Source: Chamaea fasciata | Taxonomy: Eukaryota; Chordata; Aves; Passeriformes; Sylviidae | Length of the DNA: 64,000 nt | Assembly (NCBI GenBank): GCA_029207755.1 | Contig: JARCOQ010000002.1 | Location: 13,903,156 to 13,967,155, forward strand | Direction of reading: 5' to 3' | Shown here: in pieces, positions 24,001-32,342 of the stretch | How the letters are laid out: each line of letters starts with the position of its first letter | Position numbering within the stretch: the first letter of the stretch is position 1 | Program-made: the position numbers and the translations under genes | Notes under the pieces: generated by a model | Database searches by the model: none | What the model saw: only the letters and a program-made list of their open reading frames with translations | Told to the model about the DNA's origin: nothing

Positions 24001-26167
24001 TACTCCTTGTTATGTCTTTAGTTTTATGAAAGTCAAAAGAAATAAAGTAACTATTATGATCAAATTTTGTGCAATGGAAATTCTTCTGTACACCTTTTTT
24101 ATTTATATCCTTTTTTTTTTTGTGTGAGACACTTGCAACACTGTTTTAGAATCTAAATTTTCTATAGCAGTCATCTTGTGTTTTTAGAATTTTCCAGACC
24201 TTTTTCTGACATTTTATGTGGTCCCTCAGCCAACTCTGTTCCAGGTCACTTGAAAAGTATGTATTAAAAATACATGTTTGGCAACCAGGTTTCCAAAGTT
24301 ACTCAAACCTTGAATGATTTGGATTTCATGCATATTTTTATTTTAAAACCCTCTCTTTAGGCAAGATCCATCCACATGTTCCCTGCAGTAACCAAGGGTT
24401 ATCTCCTTAGAATTCCCTAGGAAAATACAATTTCAAGCATTGCCCAGGGCCTTCAAGATCTGCTGTTACAAATTTAGATGTGTTATACTGCTTATCTACT
24501 TGACTCACAATCTTTAAACATTTATGCACAGTTCCTCTGCTTGTCCCTTCAGACTCCAAACTATCCATGAATCTGCCCTTGACAGTGACCACTTCATCAC
24601 ACCTGTTTTAGTCCCATCATGCAGGAGATTAACACTTCTCTGCTGTCAGATTACCAGTATTTTTGGGGTTAAACAATGTAGCTAATCAAATCCTTCCCTT
24701 TTAACAAAGAATTTAAACAAATCTGTTGAATCTTGGTGGGGTTTTTTAAACAGAAAAAGGAAGAAAACATGAAAGACAGGGTAAGACTTTCTACTGCAGA
24801 AATGTAACTGCAAAAGATGCAGATATCTGCATTTTGAAAGAGAAGAACAACAGCTCATAGAAATATTCACAGTAAAGCTCATGTGGAGACATCGTGATCT
24901 TGTCTCCTTCTCAGTGCTTATTTTTTGGAAACAAAAATTCTGTTCTGGATATTAATTTTGAATTTGGTTGGGGGGTTTTTGGTTTCTTTCACTAAGAAAT
25001 TGAGCGGTACTTTTACATTTCAGCTTTACATAGAAAATGGGGTTTTCTTCAATTTAAGGATGAGTTTTAACTACTTATTCCATTAATTCAAATAATGAAA
25101 TTAAAATGCACTTAAAAGCATTACAAAGAATAGACTTGCAGACTGTTCAGTGAGGATTAACATTACCTTGAGAACTGTATTGATTTGCCATATTTATTTA
25201 TGGGACTTCTTCCATGACAAATTCTTATGGATATTTGAGGGACGTGAGAAAAAACCCATAGTTGTAATTTACTTCAAAGACTCCAAGTCCTCCAACTTTT
25301 TTTTTTTTGTCTGCTTCTGAGAGGCAAAAGCTGCTACCCTATTAAGAATTTTGAGCCTCAAACTTACACAGACAAAGCTTATTCTACAAATAATTGAGTG
25401 TATGAAAATGGCTTCTCAGACTTCCTGAACATAGGTAGAGTTGGCATTCGTACCCTCTTCTGTTACTTTTTACCTGTCTCTACTTTGTGCCAGAGACCTT
25501 CCTCCTACATTTCTCTACCTCTTCCTCATCTGGCATGTAGAATAGCAAATGGAGCTAAATGAGCTCACAGAACAAACTCACTATTATATCATTAATGTTT
25601 AAACTCCTATTAACTTTCAAGGTAAAGAAAGTTCAGCATGAAATTACTCAAAGTAGGCTGTCAAAAATTTCATTTGCAAAAGCCTTTTTTCATAATTCTG
25701 GCATAGTGTTGTTGCTATTGTTACATAAACAAATAAATATATTTTAAAGACTGCTTAGATATTGGCATAAAGGTTGTTTTAATAGCATGGTGGCTGAGAA
25801 AAGTATGTATACATGTTTATAAATTGTAACCATTTGCAATGGAGACAGTACGTGCAATGCAGACAGTATTACCTTGATGTTAAGTAGGATCTTTATGAGT
25901 ACAGTCTCATTATCTTAAGAATTTCAGAGAGAACAAGAATATTGATGAGACAAGATAAGTCTTCTGGTCCCTTACAGTTGAAACAGTGAAGATATTTCAT
26001 CACTAAAATAGTGTCTCTAACTGTATCTCATCCTATGAAAAATATTATTGTGTAACAGTTAAAATGAAATATATTAAAAAGTTTATTCTTGAAGCTAAGC
26101 TGACCTCATCCATTGAAGTCATACCTCTAAACATTCCTAACCAAAACAGCTTAAGACTTTTCTCCCC
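18055..26167. other. 8-kb AT-rich stretch without genes
   Basis: I find no exon, RNA gene or repeat family, apart from an A run at 18144-18161 and the inverted repeat at 18927-18974. A less AT-rich part at 20930-21380 and another at 22430-22860 (with a 132-codon open frame at 22451-22849) are unassigned; neither shows a recognisable domain or repeat end. Confidence 0.4.
18927..18974. repeat. perfect inverted repeat (hairpin)
   Basis: Arms 18928-18943 and 18958-18973 are perfectly complementary (16 bp). Pairing continues inward by three pairs including one G-T (18944-18946 with 18955-18957), which leaves an 8-base loop. The outer ends stop abruptly at a T/G pair. No flanking duplication or repeat family was recognised. 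Confidence 0.9.
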
Positions 26168-26692
26168 CACTTGGTGAGACCCCACCTGCAGGGCTACATC
26201 CAGCTCTGGGGGTCCCAGCACAGCAAGGACAGAGACCTGCTGGAGCCGGGCCAGAGGAGGCACCAAGGTGATCAGAGGGATGAAGCAGCTCTGCTGTGAG
26301 GAAAGGCTGGAGAACTGGGGCTGTACAGGCTGGAAAAGTGAAAGTTTTGGGGCACCATAATTGTGTCCTTCAGGTACCTGAAGGGAGCCTACAGGAAAGA
26401 TGGAGAGAAGCTATTTATAAGGGCCTGGACTGACAGGACAAGGGAGAATGACTTCAAAATGAGAGTAGGTTTAGACTGGATATTAGGAAGGAATTCTTCC
26501 CTGTGAGAGTGGTGAGGCACTTGAAACAGCTTTCCAAGAGAAGTTGTGTCTGCCCCATCCCTGAAAGCATTCAAGGCCAGATTGGATGGAGCCCTGAGCA
26601 ACCTGGTCTAGTAGGCAGTGTCTCTGCCCATGGCAGGGGGTTTGGAACGAGATGCTGTTTAGGGTCCCTTCTAATTGAAACCATTCTACCAT
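26168..26692 (+). mobile_element. CR1-type LINE 3' fragment, well preserved
   Basis: This is a sense-strand CR1 3' part. Conserved blocks appear in order: CAGCTCTGGGGGTCCCAGCA (26200), GAGACCTGCTGGAGC, GAAAGGCTGGAGAACTGGGG (26301), GGCCTGGACTGACAGGACAA (26422), and GCCCATGGCAGGGGGTTTGG near 26627. It is the best preserved CR1 piece in the window. The short open frames on both strands within it (for example 26045-26266 minus and 26483-26692 minus) are incidental. Confidence 0.92.
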
Positions 26693-27992
26693 AACTCATC
26701 ACACTTCTACCAAACAACGGACAGATGAGACAAATACTATAAAAATCAACATATGTGTTTCAAGAATATGAAACATCTCTTACCAGGAAGAATATAAGAG
26801 GAGTACCATCTTTTTATCAAATATGCTATTGCACATCAGGGCAAGGATTGAAAGATGTCCACAAATAGATAACAGCTTAGCAACTTTTGTACATTAAAGT
26901 CCTTGGAAGTGTGGCTCTACCATGACTGTTTTCAGGAAATATATAGTTTATATCAGTTAGTGTTATAATACAGCATTTGGAGTTACATACTTTCATAGAA
27001 AATTTACAGATTATGTTTTTTAAATCTTTTGAAATGTCAGTGCTTTATGTTATCAGGTTATTTCATTTAACTAAGCCCTTGTAAATTAAGCTTTCCTAAG
27101 ACAACATACAATTCTGTTGAAGGCAATTTGGATTTGACTTCTTGCTTATCTTGTCTCTCTATTATATCTTCTTCATATTTCTTCCTATGCTCTCATGAAA
27201 AAAATGGTCTGAGTTTCTCAGAGCAATATTTGGATGGTTCCAAAAACTTAAAGACTCTATATAACAGTATTAGCTTTATTTTTGCACATCGCCAGGAGTG
27301 GTGTTGATCCTTTAAGCAGCAAAAAAAAAGCTGCACTGAAAATGCAACTTAAAAAATCCATGAAATTCAATCAGCTTATAGATCTGAATGTTCTTTCTTC
27401 TCCTTTTATGGTTTAAGAAACAGCACCTAAGCTTGTAAAATGCTGTAAATAGCTGATGTATAAAAGACTGCCTTGAAATAAGGACAGACTGAGAATAAAC
27501 TGCAAAATTTAATTTAGAAAAGATGAATTTTTCTGTGTTACTGAAAAAGATATTTGTATACGTTATCTCAAGATAGTAGAAGAATTTCAAAGGCTGTTCA
27601 AGTGAAAGATTTAAATGTATCTTATTTCATTACAGACTTTGAAATGTGACCATATCTTTTAGTATCACCGCTTTGAATAAACACAATATATACAGCAACT
27701 TCTCAGTAAGCCGATAGATATTTTGGAAGTATAATAAATGAATACATTGTGAAGGGGTATTGTTCTATTTATCTTGATAAGAGGATTAAATTCACATCCA
27801 CTAAATTAAGGCATATTGTGCCAGAAAAAATGTTGATCACATAGCTGAATTTTCTGCTTCAAAAAAAGGAAGAAAGTAGAAGGAAAAAAAAGATTAAAGA
27901 TTGTCCAGTAGTTCATGAACAGTGAACCAAAAAAAAGTCATATAGCTAACATCTCCAACAATGTCCTATATTTGAAGTCATATCACTTCTAG
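26693..27992. other. AT-rich left flank of the provirus
   Basis: No gene or repeat family is recognised between the CR1 fragment and the provirus duplication. Confidence 0.45.
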
Positions 27993-27997
27993 CTAAG
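27993..27997. repeat. target-site duplication, left copy
   Basis: CTAAG directly before the 5' LTR. The same five bases follow the 3' LTR at 34223-34227. Five base pairs is the duplication length usual for class III (ERV-L) elements. Confidence 0.97.
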
Positions 27998-28091
27998 TGT
28001 CCTGGGTTGAAGTATATTCTATCACCATCTTCATGAACTGTTGAAACCAGGTGAGGCAGTGCTCCCTGCCTCCTCCACTCTGGCTTATCTT

Positions 28092-28175
28092 CTGTTAATG
28101 GGCCCATCAGCACCTTTGCTACACAGCTCACAGATAACCCCCTCCTGGACTACCTCCTGTTAATGGGCCCATCAG
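28092..28175 (+). promoter_or_regulatory. U3 19-bp direct repeats
   Basis: CTGTTAATGGGCCCATCAG occurs at 28092-28110 and again at 28157-28175, identical and 65 bp apart. The pair recurs in the 3' LTR (33791 and 33856). Repeated U3 motifs often act as enhancers; that role is inference here. Confidence 0.6.
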
Positions 28176-28249
28176 GCCTTATCACATGACTCACCATCCC
28201 ATTGTGGGATGCTCCGCCCAGAGGGAGAAACCAAGCATTCCAGCCTGGA

Positions 28250-28254
28250 TATAA
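28250..28254 (+). promoter_or_regulatory. 5' LTR TATA box
   Basis: GATATAAGC context about 250 bp into the LTR and about 215 bp before the polyadenylation signal, as expected for a U3/R boundary. The counterpart in the 3' LTR is at 33949-33953. Confidence 0.7.
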
Positions 28255-28466
28255 GCTGAGACTCTGAACACCAGAGGGGCGCTAACCCACTGGATTCCCA
28301 GAGGACCCGAGCTACCAGACCTTTCTACAGGATCACTGCTTCAGGAAGACCACCTCATCTGGACTGCTTCCATCACTACGCTCAGGTTGTATTCTGACTC
28401 TGTCAGCGGTCTTTTGTATTATTGCATCGATTTTATTTTACTTTCTTTCCTTTTTTCTTTTTTCCT

Positions 28467-28472
28467 ATTAAA
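28467..28472 (+). terminator. LTR polyadenylation signal (5' copy)
   Basis: ATTAAA after a pyrimidine-rich tract, 51 bp before the LTR end. The copy in the 3' LTR at 34166-34171 would be the one used for transcript ends. Confidence 0.7.
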
Positions 28473-28527
28473 TTGTATCTCTGACTTGGAGCCTCTCATT
28501 TGTTTTGCCTTCAAACTACTACATTTT

Positions 28528-28545
28528 TGGCGCCCAAAGTGGGGC
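28528..28545 (+). other. primer-binding site, Lys-tRNA type
   Basis: TGGCGCCCAAAGTGGGGC begins four bases after the 5' LTR. It matches 17 of 18 bases of the complement of the 3' end of vertebrate tRNA-Lys(1,2), as used by several other retroviruses. The ERV-L group was named for a leucine primer, so this differs from the type member. Confidence 0.8.
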
Positions 28546-28604
28546 ACAAGGCACTGAGAAAAGTCAGAATTACAATTTTGTATTGAAGAAGACACCTGTT
28601 TGCT

Positions 28605-30404
28605 ATGATGCTCAACATGCTTACATGTGTCTTATATCTATCTCTCTATATTTTTCCACAACTGGGGTACTATCTGCCAGTCTTAATGCTCCTGCGTAGA
28701 CCAGGGTATGGTACTAAAATTGCTTTAGTAGTCTATTATGTCCATTGCTTGATAAACTCCGAGGCAATGAACATTATTCAGAATATACACCCACTTTTGT
28801 TTTCTTGTTCTGGTCTAGGATGCTACATCTGGGGCCTCAACAATCTCACCCAGCCCCTGTGGGGAGGGGTGAAGAATGATTTTTTCCAGCTTTTCAGGCA
28901 TGACACAGCAGTTTTTGAAAATATGGAATACCCTCTGGATGCCAAGGACAGCATGATGTTGTTGTTAGTCCTGCTTTGTCTTCTCTGCACGGCCCGCACC
29001 ATGCTTAGAATCAAAACACTACATGGTGTGATACAGCGTGTTCTGAAGGAAGAGGAAGAGGGAAAAAGAAGCAGAGCAACGATATCAGTGTCTACACAGA
29101 GTGTCACAGAGGTGAAAAGAACCAAAGGCAAGGCAACAGTGTCCTCATCTACACAGACCGTCACAGAGGAGAAAGAAGTCAAAAGTGAGGCAACAGTGTC
29201 CACATCTACACAGACTGTCACAGAGGAGAAAGGGACTAAGGGTGCCATCAGCATCTCCACACAAACCATCACCGAACCGGAACAGCCTAAACCAGTAGCG
29301 GTTGCCCCCGTTCAGAAGAAGAAATCAAGGACCAAATCAGTCCGCATAGTGACTGATGAGGGTGCAGCAGGACCTTCACAATCAGCAGAAGAGACAGAGC
29401 CAGAAATCATCACTCGCTCTCTGTCTCTGGGTGAGCTGCGTGACCTGCGAAGGGAATTCACCCGCCAGACCAACGAGTCCATCCTGACCAGGCTGCTCCG
29501 CATCTGGGACGCTGCAGCCAATGACACCATTCTGGATGGAAGTGAGGCCAGGCAACTGGGATCGTTGTCCCGGGATGTGGTCATTGACCAGGGGATTGGG
29601 AAAAGCCAAGAACCTCTCAGCCTCTGGCAGCGACTGCTAACAAGTGTGAAGGATAGATACCTTTGTAAAGAAGACCTCCAAGTGCACCAAGGAAAATGGA
29701 ACACAATAGAACAAGGTATCCGATGCCTGAGGGAATTGGCTGTGTTGGAAATCCTTTTTTCAGAAGATGAGAGATTTCCTAAAAACCCAGATGGTGTCCA
29801 GTGCACATCACGGATGTGGTTGAGATTTGCACGGCTTGGACCCGAGATGTACTCACGTTACCTGGCAACACTGCAATGGAGGGAAGGTGAGGACAGGGTA
29901 GGTGTCTTGGCTAATAAACTAAGAATTTACGAGGACACTGCCACTGCCCCAGTTCGTACCCATGTCTCGTCTGTGGAAACAAGACTGGCTGAGCAAGTCC
30001 GGAACTTGATTGAAGAAGGCCATCAGAAACTGAAAAAAGAACTTAAGGAAGAAATTTACCATATCCAGCCAGAGCCAATGAGAGTCTCTGCCATTAGGAG
30101 CAGGCGCTCCCCAGCCAGGGAGAGAGGATACACACCCCGAGGTAACCTCTGGTCTTTTCTTCGGGAGCATGGAGAAGACATGAGGAAGTGGGATGGAAAA
30201 CCCACCTCCTCCTTAGCAGCCCGGGTACGTGAACTGAAAAGAGAAACACCTACCACAAAGAGCCCATCTAGAATCAATGTTGCTCCGGTCTCTCGTGCAC
30301 AGAACTCCAGACGGTACAGGAATGATGATATGACTGATCCTCTTGAAGGAACCTCAGAAACATATTTACAAGAAGAGAGCAATGTATGCCATGACCAGGA
30401 ATAG
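28605..30404 (+). CDS. gag: Gag polyprotein, ERV-L-like, with membrane-like N-terminus
   Basis: A 599-residue open frame that starts 59 bp after the primer-binding site, at the first of two adjacent ATGs. Residues 1-150 hold hydrophobic stretches at about 5-30, 38-50, 63-78 and 117-131, and one N-glycosylation sequon (N80-L-T). An acidic/basic linker (148-157) is followed by four tandem ~19-residue units with the core STQTVTEEK (158 to about 224). Then comes a Lys-rich linker and, from about 267 to 425, a helical region with the look of an ERV-L capsid (motifs LRREF, RQLGSLSRD, W-rich helices). A Glu/Lys-rich helix (about 455-485) and a basic patch (RSRRSPARER, about 497-507) follow. There is no CCHC zinc knuckle and no N-terminal myristoylation signal (Met-Met start). 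It ends in TAG, with pol continuing in the same frame. It would form the particle shell; membrane insertion is inferred from sequence only. Confidence 0.9.
   Translation: MMLNMLTCVLYLSLYIFPQLGYYLPVLMLLRRPGYGTKIALVVYYVHCLINSEAMNIIQNIHPLLFSCSGLGCYIWGLNNLTQPLWGGVKNDFFQLFRHDTAVFENMEYPLDAKDSMMLLLVLLCLLCTARTMLRIKTLHGVIQRVLKEEEEGKRSRATISVSTQSVTEVKRTKGKATVSSSTQTVTEEKEVKSEATVSTSTQTVTEEKGTKGAISISTQTITEPEQPKPVAVAPVQKKKSRTKSVRIVTDEGAAGPSQSAEETEPEIITRSLSLGELRDLRREFTRQTNESILTRLLRIWDAAANDTILDGSEARQLGSLSRDVVIDQGIGKSQEPLSLWQRLLTSVKDRYLCKEDLQVHQGKWNTIEQGIRCLRELAVLEILFSEDERFPKNPDGVQCTSRMWLRFARLGPEMYSRYLATLQWREGEDRVGVLANKLRIYEDTATAPVRTHVSSVETRLAEQVRNLIEEGHQKLKKELKEEIYHIQPEPMRVSAIRSRRSPARERGYTPRGNLWSFLREHGEDMRKWDGKPTSSLAARVRELKRETPTTKSPSRINVAPVSRAQNSRRYRNDDMTDPLEGTSETYLQEESNVCHDQE
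29076..29276 (+). repeat. 57-bp coding tandem repeat in gag
   Basis: Units start at 29076, 29133, 29190 and 29244. The first two are 57 bp, the third 54 bp and the last partial. Each encodes a Ser/Thr-rich core (STQ[ST][VI]TE) followed by a charged tail. Length differences between copies of the family would be expected here. Confidence 0.9.
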
Positions 30405-30478
30405 GGGGGCCCTGCCTCTAGCCAGGTAGAGGAAAGGGACAATCGGATCTACTGGACTGTGTGGATCCGATGGCCTGG
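30402..30478 (+). promoter_or_regulatory. candidate gag-pol readthrough signal
   Basis: Gag ends in TAG at 30402-30404, followed directly by G. After a 10-base spacer there is a perfect 6-bp hairpin (CCTCTA 30415-30420, TAGAGG 30427-30432) with loop GCCAGG. The loop bases CCAGG (30422-30426) could pair with CCTGG at 30474-30478 to give a pseudoknot. Pol is in the same frame and has no ATG before its protease active site (first ATG 30537), so it would need readthrough. This is the arrangement of gammaretroviral gag-pol; the structure is not proven. Confidence 0.6.
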
Positions 30479-32342
30479 AACATCTGACCCACAAAGATAT
30501 ACGGCTCTGGTTGATACCGGTGCTCAGTGTACTCTGATGCCATCAAGGTACGTGGGAGCAGAACCCATTTCCATTTCTGGGGTGACAGGAGGATCCCAGG
30601 AGCTGACTGTACTGGAAGCTGAAGTAAGTCTAACTGGGAAAGAATGGCAGAAACACCCCATTGTGACTGGTCCAGAGGCCCCATGCATTTTGGGCATAGA
30701 CTATCTCAGAAATGGGTATTTCAAAGACCCAAGAGGATACCGCTGGGTTTTTGGCATAGCTGCTCTAGAGACAGAAGGCATCAGACAACTGAGTACCTTG
30801 CCTGGACTCTCAGACGACCCCTCTGCTGTGGGACTACTGAAAGTTGAAGAACAACAGGTGCCGATCGCCCGAGCAACAGTGCACCGTAGGCAATATCGCA
30901 CCGACAGAGACTCTGTGGTCCCCATCCATAAGATGATTCGTGAGCTGGAGAGCCAAGGGGTGGTAAGCAAGACTCGTTCACCCTTTAATAGCCCTATATG
31001 GCCCGTGCGCAAGTCCAGCGGAGAATGGAGACTGACAGTGGATTACCGTGGCCTGAATGAAGTCACACCACCACTGAGCGCTGCCGTACCAGACATGTTG
31101 GAGCTTCAGTATGAGCTGGAATCCAAGGCAGCAAAATGGTATGCGACCATTGATATTGCAAATGCCTTTTTCTCCATTCCTCTGGCAGCAGAATGCAGGC
31201 CTCAGTTTGCCTTCACCTGGAGGGGCGTGCAGTACACCTGGAACCGACTGCCCCAGGGGTGGAAGCACAGTCCCACCATTTGCCATGGACTGATCCAGGC
31301 TGCACTGGAAAAGGGTGAGGCTCCAGAACACCTGCAATACATTGACGACATTATCGTGTGGGGAAACACTGCAACAGAAGTCTTTGAGAAGGGAGAGAAG
31401 ATCATTCAGATTCTCCTGAAGGCCGACTTCGCCATCAAGAGGAGCAAAGTCAAGGGACCTGCTCGAGAGATCCAGTTTCTGGGAGTGAAGTGGCAAGATG
31501 GACGGCGTCAGATTCCCACCGAAGTCATCAATAAGATCACTGCAATGTCTCCACCGACCAACAAGAAGGAAACACAAGCTTTCCTAGGTGCCATAGGCTT
31601 CTGGAGGATGCACATTCCCGAGTATAGCCAAATCGTGAGCCCTCTCTATCTGGTTACCCGCAAGAAGAAGGATTTCCACTGGGGCCCAGAACAGCAGCAA
31701 GCTTTCGCCCAGATCAAGCAGGAAATCGCTCATGCGGTAGCCCTTGGCCCAGTCAGGACGGGATCAGAGGTGAAGAATGTGCTTTACTCTGCAGCCGGGA
31801 GCCACGGTCTGTCATGGAGCCTTTGGCAGAAGGTGCCGGGTGAGACTCGGGGACGACCACTGGGATTCTGGAGCCGAAGCTGCAGAGGATCCGAAGCCAA
31901 CTACACTCCCACAGAGAAGGAAATCTTAGCCGCCTATGAAGGAGTCCAAGCTGCCTCAGAGGTGATTGGTACTGAAGCACAGCTGCTTCTGGCACCTCGA
32001 CTACCGGTGCTGGGGTGGATGTTCAAGGGAAAGGTTCCTACCACACATCACGCCACCGACACCACGTGGAGCAAATGGATCACCCTGATCACGCAGCGCG
32101 CCCGTATTGGAAACCTGAATCGCCCTGGGATTCTGGAAATTATAACAAACTGGCCTGAAGGTGAGACCTTTGGATTATCCTCTGAAGAAGAGGAGGAGCA
32201 AGTGACACGGGCCGAGGAAGCCCCACCATATAACGAGCTACCAGAGAGTGAGAGACGATATGCCCTTTTCACTGACGGTTCCTGCCGAATTGTAGGTACT
32301 AACCGGAAGTGGAAAGCTGCTGTATGGAGCCCCACAGGGTGA
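30405..32342 (+). CDS. pol: Pol, first part: protease, reverse transcriptase, start of RNase H
   Basis: Same frame as gag, beginning right after its TAG and open for 645 codons. The aspartic protease has its active site DTGA at 30513-30524 and the later motif ILGIDYL. Reverse transcriptase follows: LTVDYRGLN near 31033, the motif-A Asp at 31152-31154 (ATIDIANAF), LPQGWKHSP, the catalytic YIDD at 31338-31349 and FLGVKW. The connection is GFWRMHIPEYS. RNase H begins near 32265 with the first catalytic Asp in TDGS (32274-32276). The frame then stops at TGA 32340-32342, in the middle of RNase H. Protease matures Gag and Pol, and RT copies the RNA genome. All RT and PR catalytic residues are present. 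The stop makes the product lack the rest of RNase H and all of integrase. Confidence 0.93.
   Translation, partial: GGPASSQVEERDNRIYWTVWIRWPGTSDPQRYTALVDTGAQCTLMPSRYVGAEPISISGVTGGSQELTVLEAEVSLTGKEWQKHPIVTGPEAPCILGIDYLRNGYFKDPRGYRWVFGIAALETEGIRQLSTLPGLSDDPSAVGLLKVEEQQVPIARATVHRRQYRTDRDSVVPIHKMIRELESQGVVSKTRSPFNSPIWPVRKSSGEWRLTVDYRGLNEVTPPLSAAVPDMLELQYELESKAAKWYATIDIANAFFSIPLAAECRPQFAFTWRGVQYTWNRLPQGWKHSPTICHGLIQAALEKGEAPEHLQYIDDIIVWGNTATEVFEKGEKIIQILLKADFAIKRSKVKGPAREIQFLGVKWQDGRRQIPTEVINKITAMSPPTNKKETQAFLGAIGFWRMHIPEYSQIVSPLYLVTRKKKDFHWGPEQQQAFAQIKQEIAHAVALGPVRTGSEVKNVLYSAAGSHGLSWSLWQKVPGETRGRPLGFWSRSCRGSEANYTPTEKEILAAYEGVQAASEVIGTEAQLLLAPRLPVLGWMFKGKVPTTHHATDTTWSKWITLITQRARIGNLNRPGILEIITNWPEGETFGLSSEEEEEQVTRAEEAPPYNELPESERRYALFTDGSCRIVGTNRKWKAAVWSPTG

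Larger units (their letters stand above)
27998..28523 (+). repeat. 5' LTR of ERV-L-like provirus
   Basis: 526 bp with TGT...ACA ends. U3 carries a 19-bp direct repeat (28092-28110 and 28157-28175) and a small perfect hairpin (28195-28211). A TATA motif is at 28250-28254 and an ATTAAA polyadenylation signal at 28467-28472. It differs from the 3' LTR at two positions, both transitions: A here and G there in the CACC[A/G]TCTT motif, and T here and C there in TTGC[T/C]ACA. The inverted solo LTR at 14287 has A and C at these sites. That suggests the T is a mutation in this LTR and the G a mutation in the 3' LTR. Confidence 0.98.
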
